From Clitopilus passeckerianus (Eukaryota > Basidiomycota > Agaricomycetes > Agaricales > Entolomataceae): a stretch of DNA of 64,000 nt. This document shows positions 22,640-33,561 of this stretch, one piece after another (position 1 is the stretch's first letter; each line of letters opens with the position of its first letter). The stretch spans positions 542,973-606,972 of the forward strand of contig CALYLX010000115.1 of assembly GCA_944990035.1 (NCBI GenBank). Direction: 5' to 3'. The position numbers and the translations under genes are program-made. The notes under the pieces were generated by a model. That model was not told the DNA's origin, did not search any database, and saw only the letters and a program-made list of their open reading frames with translations.

Positions 22640-24233
22640 CAGGGGAAGCAAAGGACGGAATCACCGAGCTGAATATAAGGCTTCGCCTCCTTACGCTTTC
22701 CGACGGACCTGTGAAACAACTGAACGACACAATCTCCAGGATGGAGACAAGACTTATAACCCAGCGATATCATTTACGCGCTACAGGCACCCGGCCTGGC
22801 AAAAAATGCCTGATCACCTGTGGGCCTATATCTTTGTCCAGTCACTCGATGATAATCCACTGTTTATCCCAATGAAACCGAACGACCTTCTGTATGGCAG
22901 TCGCAAACCTGGTCCCATTAACGACGCAACCCCGTGGTCTCTACTGCAGGTGTGTGGCAGCTGGAGAGAGATCGCTCTCAATGAGTCCCGGTTATGGTCC
23001 AATATCGTGCTCCTTGGGCATGGCCTTCAAGATCGGTCGGGGAAACGATTTTTCGACTCCGTATACCTAAAGGTCCTCCAAGAGCTCACACGAAGAAACC
23101 ATAAGGTTCCATTGGCATCGAGCAGCAGTCTGGCCATCGCGGTTCGATATGGCCCAAATCGTTACATCCCACTGTAACGTCGGTGATGCAAGACCTTTTG
23201 ATTCCCTACTCTAAAGACATCGTTGTAGCCAGGATTGTCCTTGATTTCACCATCAAGCATTGGATGAACATGCATCACAGTGGCCATCGCCCCAAACCCT
23301 CAGGCTCAACCTTCAAGTTGACCCGCGCGTCCAGGGCAACCCTAGCTTCCCTTGGGGCCTTATTGGGAAATGCACAACAGCCCCCCAACTGCGACAACTT
23401 GATATCATTGGAGGCGACTATAACGAGAGCCAAGCCCCTATTTTACTGGAACCTATTCCATCCCTTCCAATTTCCCATTGAATCTCCAGCTCGCGTGGGG
23501 AAACCTCTCTCGTCTTGCTATCGAAGGGATCGAACTACCCCCGGTGGTTTGTTACAAAATGATTCCCCAAAGTCCCCTTCTGGAGGAGTTATCGATCACA
23601 GCTGGCGAGGGGCAAGAACAGCCGCCATTTCAGATGTTTACGCTACCACAAACACGAAGTTTGAGGCTAGCCGGATAGGCATTGCCTTTCCTCCATGCCT
23701 TAACGACTCCAGCACTCCGAGAATTAGGGTTCTCTGCACCAGGTGACCACTCCTCACATATCACGACAGCCCTCCAAAACGCCACGAACGATGTCCTCGC
23801 GGCTATGCCAAACTTTGCTCGCCGTTCGTCCATCTCCTTGTCGTCTTTGGAACTTATCACTCCAACGGCGAGAAAAGCGGACCTCGACCGGATAATTAAA
23901 CAGTTCCCGAGCTTAGACACGCCCGTGCTAAAACCCCTTCATACCCCCGTATCCATTCCTCAGTCGTTCACGAGTAAAGGGCGCTGGCCGGGAGTTTTTG
24001 AGTGTTTCATCAATGTCCCCGATCTCGAGCCTTTTCAGGTGGCACTTGCGGCTTATGACCACTGTTTACAACGCCTCCATGCCCCGACTCACGCAAGTTC
24101 AAAGCTAGATTTAAACATCACATTGGTAAACCGTAATTCATTTGGCTATCCTGCAGATGTCTACAAAGCCATGAATGAGCTGAGAGAGAAATACGGTGCC
24201 CTAGGCTGGAGAATTAAGCTAAACACACTGTAA
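22640..24233 (+). pseudogene. F-box-like protein pseudogene
   Basis: Translated pieces in several frames align in order with the intact F-box protein at 24821-26362: MPDHLWAYIF, TPWSLLQVCGSWREI and RLWSNIVL (from 22806), DLLIPYSKDIV (23190), APQLRQLDII (about 23390), LAIEGIELPP (about 23520), and ALTTPALREL (23700) through to TAA 24231-24233. To read it as one protein needs frame changes near 22.79, 23.17, 23.27 and 23.48 kb, and an in-frame TAG at 23676-23678 inside the block that reads KLTG-to-LTTPALHEL in the intact gene. Introns cannot explain these because the intact copy is a single exon. A coiled stretch at about 22640-22780 may be the original N-terminus. It is best viewed as a dead tandem duplicate. 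Confidence 0.85.
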
Positions 24234-24784
24234 CTATCGTGACTTATTGGATGATCGTTGTTTACCATTTCGTTATACCTTTTGTCCGTTATATTGGATG
24301 AAATCTGAGCTTCTCCCACACCCAATTACGTCTTATGCGAGACATTACTGGTGGACATGATCGTCGCTTCATTGGGTCTTGTTGTACGTATGGCGGCGTG
24401 ACCCAACTGTAGATGAACGGAACCCTCTTGGGTGAGGCCTGCTTTGGTCAAGCCTCCAATGAAGGCTCCAACTTGAAGATATACGCTCGCATCAACTTGA
24501 AAACAGAGGGAAAGTTGCCGCTTTAGAATGCAAAGCCCACTCAAGAAACAACCGTGTAATCCTCACAACTCAGACTAAACTATCGACAACGTATACGTAT
24601 ATCATGCTTCTCTGCCGCTTGTTCTATCTGATCCTAAACGCCTGGCGGCGATAAATTCACCACTCAAGGTATGTGCAGACACATGCCTCAGGCTAAATTG
24701 CTGTGGTAGGCTGTGGCCCTGATGGTTCCGAGTCTGTCGGAGTTTTCGAGGATCCATTTTAAACAGCAATAACAGGAATCTTCC
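24234..24784. other. Intergenic region between the F-box pseudogene and intact F-box gene
   Basis: No motif-bearing open frame. It should contain the promoter of the F-box gene that begins at 24821 or 24785. Confidence 0.4.
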
Positions 24785-24820
24785 TTGATACAACCACCAG
24801 TTCTCCTCTCATCGTATACT

Positions 24821-26362
24821 ATGCAAAGCTTAGATGCCCAGCAGCAAGCAGTCTCTCCAAGCTCATATGATGAACTGACATATGACGCTCTCGAATCACA
24901 GCAACGGAGAAGGCCGCCTGCAGAACAACTGCCTGCTCATCTGTGGAGTGACATCTTCATGGCAACACTGGAAGGCAAACCAATACACATACCTCCCATA
25001 GTGGAAAACACAGTTAATGACAAGATTGACGTTCTTGACCATGGAACGCCGTGGTCCCTTTTGCGGGTATGCCACACCTGGAGAGAGATTGTGTTCGAGG
25101 AACCACGTCTGTGGTCAAATATTGTAATCTCCACTCTTGCGTTCGTATCTCCGTTGGGGAAGCGATTCTTGCATTCGAGATTTCTGAATGTCCTTAAAGA
25201 ACTTGTTCTACGGGACCATAGAATCCCGCTTGTCATTGATCAAGATATCCACGACTACAGCCAGTCTCGCTGGATCGGTTCGTTACGAGCTCTCTCGAGC
25301 ACAATAGCCCAAGATCTCCTTATCCCCTTTTCACGACATCTCGTGTCCACTCGGCTTCTACTCGACGCCTCAAAAGAACAAGAATGGCTCGATACCATCC
25401 CCATAGAGTGCTCTTCTTTACAGAGCCTCAAGCTTGTTCTTCTGGAATCAGCGATCCCACAGGACAATCACCATTTTCCTTGGAAGTTTGTTGCGAGGTG
25501 CATAAGGTCCCCACAATTGAGGTGGGTTGATATCGTAGGAAGAGGCTATGATTTTCGGCTATTTCCCATACAACCAGGGACATTTTCCATCCCACGCGAT
25601 TTTCCGTCAAATATACAACTAGCATCCCCAAATCTGGCTCACCTGGCTATTGAAGGAATCGAGACATCCCTGGCGCATAGCTACGCAATAATTTCTCAAA
25701 GCCCCAATTTGGAGGAATTGGCACTCAGTATTGGTGGCAACAAACTTGGCCGTTCCTTCCCAGCACTCACCCTGTGTCGGCTGCGAGCTTTAAAATTGAC
25801 TGGGCCAGTGGCCCAACTCCTCGATTCCCTGACCACTCCAGCACTTCATGAGTTGGCGGTATATGCACCGGAAGCCCTCTTCGGTGGTCCAAATGCAGAG
25901 ATGAGAATGGCTTCAAACGACATCGCAATAGCCATTCCCTCATTCGTTGAACGATCATCTGCCTCTATCACAAAATTAGAGTTACGGATCAGAAGAGAGT
26001 GTGACCTCGACCTCGATCCACTGTTGGATACTTTCCCGAGCCTTGACATGCTGTTGCTCCAGCACAAGTTGATCCCCCTTTCCACCTTACAAACATTCAC
26101 GAGAAGAGGACACTGGCCAAAGGTCCTGAATTGTTCACTGGATGCCCGTGATTTAGATGTCTTCGAGAATTCGCTCATGGGTTACGCCAACTACTTGCAA
26201 AGTGTAGGGAACCCGTGCCATCCTATGCCACGGTTGGAAACACACCTACGCCTAGTCGATAGCCACCTCCTCGGATTACCTCGAATGGTAACGAGCAGGA
26301 AGATAGATCTAGTCCAAAAGTTTGAGGTTTTTGGCTGGGTAATTAATGTGGATTTGTGTTGA
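24821..26362 (+). CDS. F-box-like protein with leucine-rich C-terminal region
   Basis: A single-exon gene of about 513 residues from ATG 24821 (an upstream in-frame ATG at 24785 would add 12 residues; the second is preferred because homologue-like sequence begins after it). The F-box-like motif is LPAHLWSDIFMATLEGKP with TPWSLLRVCHTWREIVFEEP and LWSNIVI, typical of large agaricomycete F-box families. The rest has irregular leucine-rich repeats (LAIEGIETS, LEELALSIGG, LRALKLTG, LTTPALHEL). Such proteins recruit substrates to SCF ubiquitin ligases through Skp1; the target is unknown. Its stop is only about 75 bases from the convergent hemerythrin gene. A broken paralogue lies just upstream and another disabled family member at 33562-35250. 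Confidence 0.85.
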   Translation: MQSLDAQQQAVSPSSYDELTYDALESQQRRRPPAEQLPAHLWSDIFMATLEGKPIHIPPIVENTVNDKIDVLDHGTPWSLLRVCHTWREIVFEEPRLWSNIVISTLAFVSPLGKRFLHSRFLNVLKELVLRDHRIPLVIDQDIHDYSQSRWIGSLRALSSTIAQDLLIPFSRHLVSTRLLLDASKEQEWLDTIPIECSSLQSLKLVLLESAIPQDNHHFPWKFVARCIRSPQLRWVDIVGRGYDFRLFPIQPGTFSIPRDFPSNIQLASPNLAHLAIEGIETSLAHSYAIISQSPNLEELALSIGGNKLGRSFPALTLCRLRALKLTGPVAQLLDSLTTPALHELAVYAPEALFGGPNAEMRMASNDIAIAIPSFVERSSASITKLELRIRRECDLDLDPLLDTFPSLDMLLLQHKLIPLSTLQTFTRRGHWPKVLNCSLDARDLDVFENSLMGYANYLQSVGNPCHPMPRLETHLRLVDSHLLGLPRMVTSRKIDLVQKFEVFGWVINVDLC

Positions 26363-26435
26363 AGGTGGCCCTTATGATTAAATTCTGAATATATTCATTT
26401 CCCTATACTACAGGCCCAGAACTTGAAGTAAAGAA

Positions 26436-27278
26436 TTACGAAGATTGCTTCATTTGTTCAGTGGGGAATTTTGCGAATGCATCCATCAGCTTGTCAATTG
26501 GTGCAGACATGAGACCGACAACCGTCTCAAAGGGTGGCTGGTCAGGCGCCGACGGGTGAGCCCTATAATCCGGAGATCAGCATTGTTCCTCCTCAAATGG
26601 ATTCGACACAAATAACGTACCTGGTAGGCGCAAATTTCTTCGTCCTGGTGAAGGCGGCAGCTGCCTCCTTACTTGCGGCTTTGCCAATGACAGCTTCGAG
26701 TTGAGGCAGATCTTCCCGCTCCTCGCTGTCATTGTGCTTATGCAAGTGTTCCATAGTCGCCTTTATCGTAGTTTCGTACTCCTCTGTTCCGACTTTCATT
26801 CCCTCTAATTTGTACAAAAACTCTTTCACAATCTTTGGAATCACGTCAGCATAATCACTTCATAAAGATTAAGAATACGTACATGGTGGTCAGCACGGTC
26901 ATTGTCGGCAAGTTGTTTCCCCTCCAATCCAAGCTTTTCCTCCATGAGTGGGTAGATAACAATTTCTTCTCCTACGGCGTGGCGAGCTATCTCCCATCGG
27001 AGCTGATGAGCCCAGCGTTCTTGTACATCAAGGTCCCCGGACGCTTTCTTGTATTTGTCGTAATACTCATACATCTGACATACCGCCATTTAGTTGCAAA
27101 AAACTTCATACCATGTGTTACAACCTACCTCGTCATGATCTTCCTTAACGGCTTCAAATAAAGTCTGTTTGGAGGCCATCGTGTGAGCTAGTGGGTATCT
27201 GTTTGAAGCGGTTGTAGACGGCCTAAGTAAGGTCTGCTTTGAAGTTTGGGCTAATCGAGGAAGCTGGCGAGAGAGCAT
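26436..27278 (-). CDS. Hemerythrin HHE-domain protein with mitochondrial-type presequence
   Basis: Read from ATG 27276-27278 to TAA 26436-26438 with short introns. Residues 1-33 are rich in Arg, Ser and Thr and lack acidic residues (MLSRQLPRLAQTSKQ...), which looks like a mitochondrial presequence; a second ATG (MASKQTLFEA) would give a cytosolic form. The fold residues are visible: KEDHDEMYEYY, RHAVGEEIVIYP, DRADHH and HLHKHNDSEEREDLP, with His and Glu/Asp ligands of a di-iron four-helix bundle. The C-terminus keeps RTKKFAPTRAHPSAP and APIDKLMDAF, typical of fungal members. These proteins bind iron and oxygen or NO; the exact fungal role is uncertain. It is divergent from the PDI gene and convergent with the F-box gene. 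Confidence 0.87.
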
Positions 27279-27953
27279 GTGAAGATGACTGGACCAATGA
27301 GAGAGGGTTTATATAGATTTCTTTTGCAAGAGTGACGATTGGACAACCTCTAGTCTGACGCCACAGCATTATGAGTTCATGACATCACAACGAATTCTCC
27401 CAGACGGGATCCGGGGACTCCTTGTGACCGCTTGAATGTTGTTACAGCGAACATAATCACAGTATCGAGAGCCCAGGGGGAGAGCAACTTTCACCACATT
27501 TTTAGACCAGGGGAACGTGGTGGTCGATACTCAAATCGAACCCTTGCGTTCGAGTTAAGGGTTGGACAAGGATTTTCCAAATGGAGAAACGTATGAGAAC
27601 TACAGGGTTTTGATAGTGGCGGTGCAATCCCAAATTCCTCCGAAGTCCGATGTGTCGTTTTCGTTGCAAGTACAAGGGTAACTCCCACTTCCGAGGGCAG
27701 TATGCATTCAAAAATAGTCATATCCACTATAAGGTTGTTGTAGTGAGTGAATAAAACTCAAAAATCGAAAACCACCTGCTCGAAAACTTCGGAACGGAAG
27801 TTTTGACCACGTCAGTTCGTGATCATGTGACCCTTCCGCCACGTTCGCGTCGCAATAAAATCGGCTCGAAACGACCGAGTTCGATCCCATTTCTAATCTG
27901 CACATTTACCAGACTTTCATTCGTCGTTGGAATAAGGAGACTTGCGCTTCAAG
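27279..27953. promoter_or_regulatory. Divergent promoter region, hemerythrin (-) and PDI (+)
   Basis: About 675 bases lie between the two start codons. No gene is seen. A CACGTCAGTTCGTGATCATGTGA-type stretch near 27808 contains partial E-box/CRE-like words, but I cannot assign a factor. Confidence 0.4.
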
Positions 27954-29278
27954 ATGTTTGACCTCGCTGTTCTAACTCTTGCGCTGACGCTGGGACCTTC
28001 ATTGGCCTCGGCTGCGATATTCCCCAAGAGTTCTCAAGTGAAGATGCTGGACCCGAAAAGCTTCAAGCAAGCCATGAAGACAAACGTATGTATCTCTCAT
28101 CACGTTTATGGAGAGGGAATGACTGATACAGCTTCTCTAACGCAGCAAACTAGCTTGGTGGCATTCGTTGCGCCTTGGTGCGGGGTAAGCAGACAAGGCC
28201 GTTCCGTTCATCGTGACATTTAAACTGAGATATCTGCTGCATGCTAGCACTGTCAAAGACTTGCTCCGGAGTACAACAAGGCTGCACAGAACCTCTCACC
28301 TCTGGTGCCGGTGTACGCTATTGACTGCGATGCCGAGGAGAACAAGAGACTCTGTGCCGAGCAAGGAGTAAAGGGATTCCCTACACTCAAGGTCCGTAGA
28401 CGATTGGTTAAGTGCGAGGCAACCTTTCTTACATTAGATCTGTAGCTCTTCCCTCGAGGAAAGCAAGGAGGTGCTATCAACTACGATGGCGAGCGAACTG
28501 CTGGTGCTCTGTTCAAATGGACATCACTAAGAGTGCCAAACGCAATTAAGAAGCTTGGCGAGGTCAAGGACATCGAATCATGGGTGACCAAGGTAGCACT
28601 CTTACCCTCACTGCCTATCCTTCGCGCTAACGACCCCACTCTCCAGAGCAAGGATACCAATCGTGCCCTTCTCCTGACGGAGGACAGTAAAGTCCCACTT
28701 CTATGGAAGGTCCTCGGCAATAACTTCAAGGGCAAGGGCATCGAGCTTGGAGTACACAGGGACAAGGATGGGGAATCCGTCAAGTCCGTCACTGGTTCCA
28801 GCCTGAAGGAGCATGGCAAGAAATCTCTTGTCCTGGTATACCCCGCCGGCTCCACGGACTTCGTTATCTACTCAGGTATGCCCTTTGACGTGGATATACT
28901 CTACCTCAAATTAATTTTCCGGAAGGCACCACTAAACTTGACGCACTGACGAAACACTTCAATTCTATCCTGGATGGTTCTGCCGATACTCCTGTTTCAC
29001 CCTCTCCCGAAACACCTAAGCCCAAGAAAGAGAAGGTTAAGGCTAGCAAGAAAGGGAAGAAGGCATCTGCTTCGCCTGACCCGGTTTCTCCAGAGCCAGC
29101 AGCAGAACCCTCAGAAGCACCCACGCCAGACCCAGAGCCCGCAACAACCGAGTACGAGAAAGTGAAGACTGAGGCTACCGAGGTCGCCCAGGACCCACAG
29201 GACGGAGAGCAGGTTGTGTTCAAAACGAAGGAAAAGAAGAAAGCCCAGAAGGAGAAGAGGGTACAAGATGAACTTTGA
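27954..29278 (+). CDS. ER protein disulfide isomerase (MPD1/P5-like) with QDEL retention signal
   Basis: ATG 27954 opens a signal peptide (LALTLGPSLASA). One thioredoxin domain follows with the active site WCGHCQRL; an intron falls exactly between the CG and HC codons. The block CAEQGVKGFPTLK contains the cis-Pro. A second, non-catalytic region reaches DFVIYSGTTKLDALTKHF. The C-terminal 90 residues are rich in Pro, Lys, Ser and Glu, and the protein ends in RVQDEL, an HDEL-like ER retrieval signal; stop TGA 29276-29278. It should form or shuffle disulfides in secreted proteins, such as the glycosylated oxidoreductases next to it, though that link is only positional. All introns keep the frame open. 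Confidence 0.9.
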
Positions 29279-30085
29279 TTTATAGTCATCTGTACCTGTT
29301 GTATTTTATTGAATGCGGAGACCCATCATTCACACTGGATCTAATGGACTTGTACGATTGAAGTAAATTGTAGTGGTCCGAGTATGATTGGACTGGAATA
29401 TAAGTTGAAGAGTCCCCAAAATTCGCTAAAACGTTTGACCCCATATTGTTAACTTGCACCATGTGTTCCGCCAAGAAATTTGGTGGACTTGTTCCACACA
29501 TGAGGTTAGCATCGGTGAGCACTGAGGGTATGCCTCCCATTTGTGTCGAACTGTTATTGTCCGACTGCTAGCCATAAGTTGGAGCCCGATAGAAGCCACA
29601 ACCATTCATAAGACACCGAAAACAACCTCTCCAACCCCTGCGTAAACGCCTTACTCGCAATCTCCCCTTTCCACAATTTTTACTCAGCGCTTCCGACAGC
29701 GACAGCGTGTAGAGCTGTACATTCGGATTGCGGTGCGCGAGGCGTTTGAGGAGGGAGGCGGTGACGTTGCGTGCGCTGTTTGAAGAGTTAGTTTTAGTTT
29801 TAGTTTTACTATTATGTGTGGCGTTCATAAGACACTGAAAACGGATGAGGGGAAAAGAAAAAATTTTATTATTGCAAAGCGATGTATCTAAGGATTGCTG
29901 GGTAGTATTACTTGCGAGAGGGTGAAATAATGATAAATGTGTAAAGAATGAGATCTGCGTTCTAGGACGCTTGATGTGGTAATAAGTTACAGTGTGTTGC
30001 AAGACGAAAACAGTGTCCATGAAAAAAGGCCTAAGGAAGTATTTTTGAGTGCAGCAAAGGCTGCCAAATGTCCGAGATAAATTGA
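29279..30085. other. Convergent intergenic region between PDI and GMC copy 2
   Basis: No supported gene; a minus-strand frame of 150 codons (29568-30020) lacks any motif and has biased composition. The 18-base word TTCATAAGACAC(C/T)GAAAAC occurs twice, near 29605 and near 29824, in the same direction. Confidence 0.4.
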
Positions 30086-32359
30086 TTATGAGAGAATCTG
30101 AGAAACACCATATTGCTTCTGGAGCTCGGTCAGTGACTTAGCCGGGATCTGGACGGACTCGTATTGAAGGCGGCGGTCGGCGATGATGTCATCAGAGATC
30201 TATGGAGATGACAATCAGTTACAGCAGACAACAGCGGATGTTCGGAATACGTACCTTTTCAGCCATAGCGTACACAGTTGCGACAGTATGGGTGGCAATG
30301 TTGATGGGCATCGAGCCGGCATCGACGACACGGACGTTCTTGGTTCCGTAGAGTTGCATTTTGTGGTTGACAACGCCACCAAGTTCGCGAGAAGCCATGG
30401 AAGTAGTGCCGACGGGGTGCCAGACGGAGATGGTCCATTCCCTGCAGAAGTCATCCCATTGTTGGAGGGTTTTGTAGTCTGCGGGAGGCTGATTGGGACG
30501 CTCGACGTAGTTCTTGGTGGGCTCGGTCTCCATCATGATTGAGCGCATGAAGCGGGTCCATTGTGCACCAACCTTCCAGTCGAAGCTGAATTGGTTGTAC
30601 TTGGGATCAACAAGTGGGTGGGCGAAGGGGTCGGTGGTGTTGATATGGACGTTACCAGCAGAGTAGGGTCGGAGGACGAAGGTGACAATGTTGACGTAGC
30701 TGCGACCAGGGAGGGGTGGGTAGTTGCTGGAAGCGATGCCTCCCTTGGGGACAACGGAGAATTCAACCTGGGTGGTCTTGCCGTCTGCAAGATGGCGACG
30801 GTTGATGGCGAGGTGCTTCTTGCGGATGGGGGAGAGGTCAGCCTCAGCGAGTTCACGGTCAAGTTCCTCAAGAAGATCCGTGACGTTGAATGCTTCAGGG
30901 AAGGTCTGGAGAGGGAAGAAGCTGAGGGTGGCCGGGCTAGCGTTGTAGACACCAGTTCCGTTCTTCTTGTACTCTTCCCATGCCTGTTGATCACGTTCTG
31001 GGCTGTTGCGATAAATATCTGGGAGAGGTATCAGTTAATGGACTATGACAAATGCAGAGCATCGCTCACCCCAAGTCTCGTATGGCGCGTCTTCCTTCAA
31101 CAAGAAGTCCGTGTTGAATTCCAGGTGATCTTGCAAATTCTCGCCAACCTCAGGAAGGTCCAGAATGACAGGGATGTCGAGACTCTTCAAGAGCGTGGTA
31201 TTTCCAACGCCGGAAAGTTCAAGGAGCTGGGGACTCTTGAGAGAGCCAGCCGAGAGGATGACTTCCCGCGTAGCGTTGGCGACAAAGAGGCCGTCGGTAC
31301 CAGGCTGACCATATTGAACGCCAGTGGCAACCAGGGTGTTGTTAACAAGTTTGCCATCTTGGTTGACAGTGTTTTCGTCCCACATAATCTTGGTGGCCTC
31401 AGCGTGGATGAGGACCAGAAGATTCTGGCGTTCCAGGATGGGCTGGAGGTATCCGGTTGTCGAGTAGCTGCGAGTGTTGGTTTCCGGGTCGACACTGCGA
31501 GCAGTGAGTGTCAATCCAGTGGCGTTACCGCCCTCGGGATCGGCGTTCACGTAGGCACCTCGATTAACGAATGCTTGGTGGATGTCGAAGACGTATTGAG
31601 TGGTGGCAGTGTTATTGCCGTTGAATCCGACCTTGATTGGTCCACCAACAGCACCGTCGCGTGCGTTAGCGAGACCAGGCTGTTGGGTGTTGTTGGGAAG
31701 CCAGCCAATAGGTCCGGGTGTGACATCATCGAGCTTGGTGAAGTAAGGGTGCAGGTTTTCCCAGTCCCAGCCTGGGTTACCAAGCTCTTTCCATGCGTCG
31801 TATTCATCCTTGGAACCACGAGCATAGTTATGGTATGTCAAGCCGGAGCTTCCCCCAAGGAATTTGCCACTACAAGATAGGTGAGCACCAGAGACTACTG
31901 ACTTTCCGAATTGCGTACCGAGGCTGCTCAATTCGTCGGTTGTGGACACCAGGTTGCGGAACAGTTTGGATGAGCCAGTCAAAGGTGGCGTTGTTACGCG
32001 CCCGCCCAAAGAGCCCAGGGACATTGATAAGGTCTTCGTCTGGGTAGTAACCTCCAGCCTAGCAGATCGAGATCAGCCGGGAATGAACATGGTATTGCTG
32101 TTAGCAAAACACTTACTTCTAAAACGCCAACAGTATAATGTGGGTTCGCAGAAAGTCGGTTCGCGAGAACAAGTCCTGCTGAACCCCCTCCAACAATCAG
32201 GTAGTCAAAATTCTGTTCTGAGAACAGCTGCTTGTCCTCGATGATGCCTTCAATCATTTTCAGTGACGATGAGAAAATGTACGAAGAAAATCAGCTACCG
32301 AATGGCCTTGACGCCGCCAACACAAAGTGAACGAAAGCTAAGAGTGCTACAGTGCGCAT
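30086..32359 (-). CDS. Secreted GMC oxidoreductase (glucose/aryl-alcohol oxidase family), copy 2
   Basis: Read from ATG 32357-32359 (signal peptide VALLAFVHFVLAA, then ASRPFG) to TAA 30086-30088. It matches copy 1 along its whole length: FDYLIVGGGSAG, INVPGLFGRARNNATFDW, GGSSGLTYHNYARGS, LSAGSLKSPQLLELSGVG, VWHPVGTTSMASREL and ATHTVATVYA, so FAD site and both catalytic His residues are kept. It has an extra intron within the VLE/AGGYYP region (about 32057-32115) that copy 1 lacks, and shares the other intron sites. Many N-x-S/T sites are present. The long plus-strand open frame over 30561-31880 is only its antisense shadow. Role as for copy 1; differences in substrate loops could mean a different substrate or expression. 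Confidence 0.92.
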
Positions 32360-32437
32360 CTCGTGAAGCTTAGAAGGAGAAGACTGAGAAGAGAAGGTTG
32401 AGGGAAGCTGATGAGGTTCTCGGGCCGAGATCTGGGG

Positions 32438-32445
32438 CTTAAATA
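32438..32445 (-). promoter_or_regulatory. TATA-like box upstream of GMC copy 2
   Basis: On the minus strand TATTTAAG lies about 80 bases before ATG 32359, at a spacing similar to the TATA-like box of copy 1. Confidence 0.5.
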
Positions 32446-33561
32446 CAGCTTTCCATGTAGCCTAAATCCCCACTTTTTAGACCTGAAACCATAGAGACCC
32501 TCAGGCATATCCGCAAAATTACGAGTAGCCTTGGAAAGGACTTGGCAGTGCTTTGCAGGGGCACATTCGCCATGGGATGGGTGGGTTCAGTGGTAGCCGA
32601 TGCTACAGCAGGGTGGTTAGCGGAAAGGAGAAGTAGATAGCAGGCTGAGATTGGCGAATTGCTCTCTGTGCTGGATGATGGATTGTCACGACAGTGCATC
32701 CGACCTCGACGAGAGGGCGCAAGTCCGACAGCAGAATGTCAACATCAATGCCACGAGATACTGTTTACGGTTGATTACCAAAACCGTTGATCGCTCACGG
32801 AGGTTGCCGCAGGCTACAATGTTGACTCTGTGGCATTACATCCATGTCAATGTCCTCCAAATTGACGTTAAACGTTAAGGGGCCACTAAATGTTTCATGG
32901 ACACCCTTCGCAGGCAATCATATCCCGAGCCCTTTGTCTTTCCAGAGCCTGGCAGAAAACAAATGCGATCAGAGAGGTCATTAACAATAACAGTCAGTCG
33001 AAAACCTTTGCAGGTCCAGCTGAACTTGAAATCTCAAGACTTCGGGTAACCCAGTTGTCTCTAGAGATTTTGGCGCCCTCTTCTCTCTCCGGGCTGGGCC
33101 TGGTCCGATTCATAACTGCACTCGGAAGTGGATCGATCATGGTCCAGTCTGATCCGTCGGTGGTAGTAACCTTGCAGCTCAGGCCGAGATTCTGACTGTC
33201 TACTATGAAGCGGTCAGCCCAAAGAGTTCTGCTTCCATATCTCTGTGTTCTGAGTTTCGTTGACAACGCTTCTATTCAGTCCTATAGTGGGGCCCATACA
33301 TTGATAGGCCTTTCTCCCGTCAATTTAAAGGCACCGAACCCATGCTCCCTATTGGACTGCCGGGATAACGGCCCGGATTTGAACCTTAACCGTCCATCGC
33401 CCATTGGTTTGTTTTCTGAGGTACACTCGAGAACCTGACTCTGCTTATAGAGTCACCTTCTGCTCTTGGGTCATTGTCTTCTCATATAATAGAAAAGATA
33501 CAGAAGAATCGTACAGGGAAACCCTTCAAGTGCGCTTTCGATACCGCCTGAGGCAAGTCAA
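32446..33561. other. Divergent intergenic region between GMC copy 2 and the third F-box locus
   Basis: Only short frames without motifs. It should contain upstream control sequences for GMC copy 2. No repeat or RNA gene was recognised. Confidence 0.4.

Noticed and set aside
30561..31880. A 439-codon plus-strand open frame
   Set aside because: It is exactly antisense to the GMC oxidoreductase copy 2, whose minus-strand translation carries all family motifs; the plus frame has none.
33360..33400. A GGATTTGAACC word like a tRNA T-loop on the minus strand
   Set aside because: The flanking bases do not form a T stem, and no D-arm, anticodon arm or acceptor stem could be built around it.
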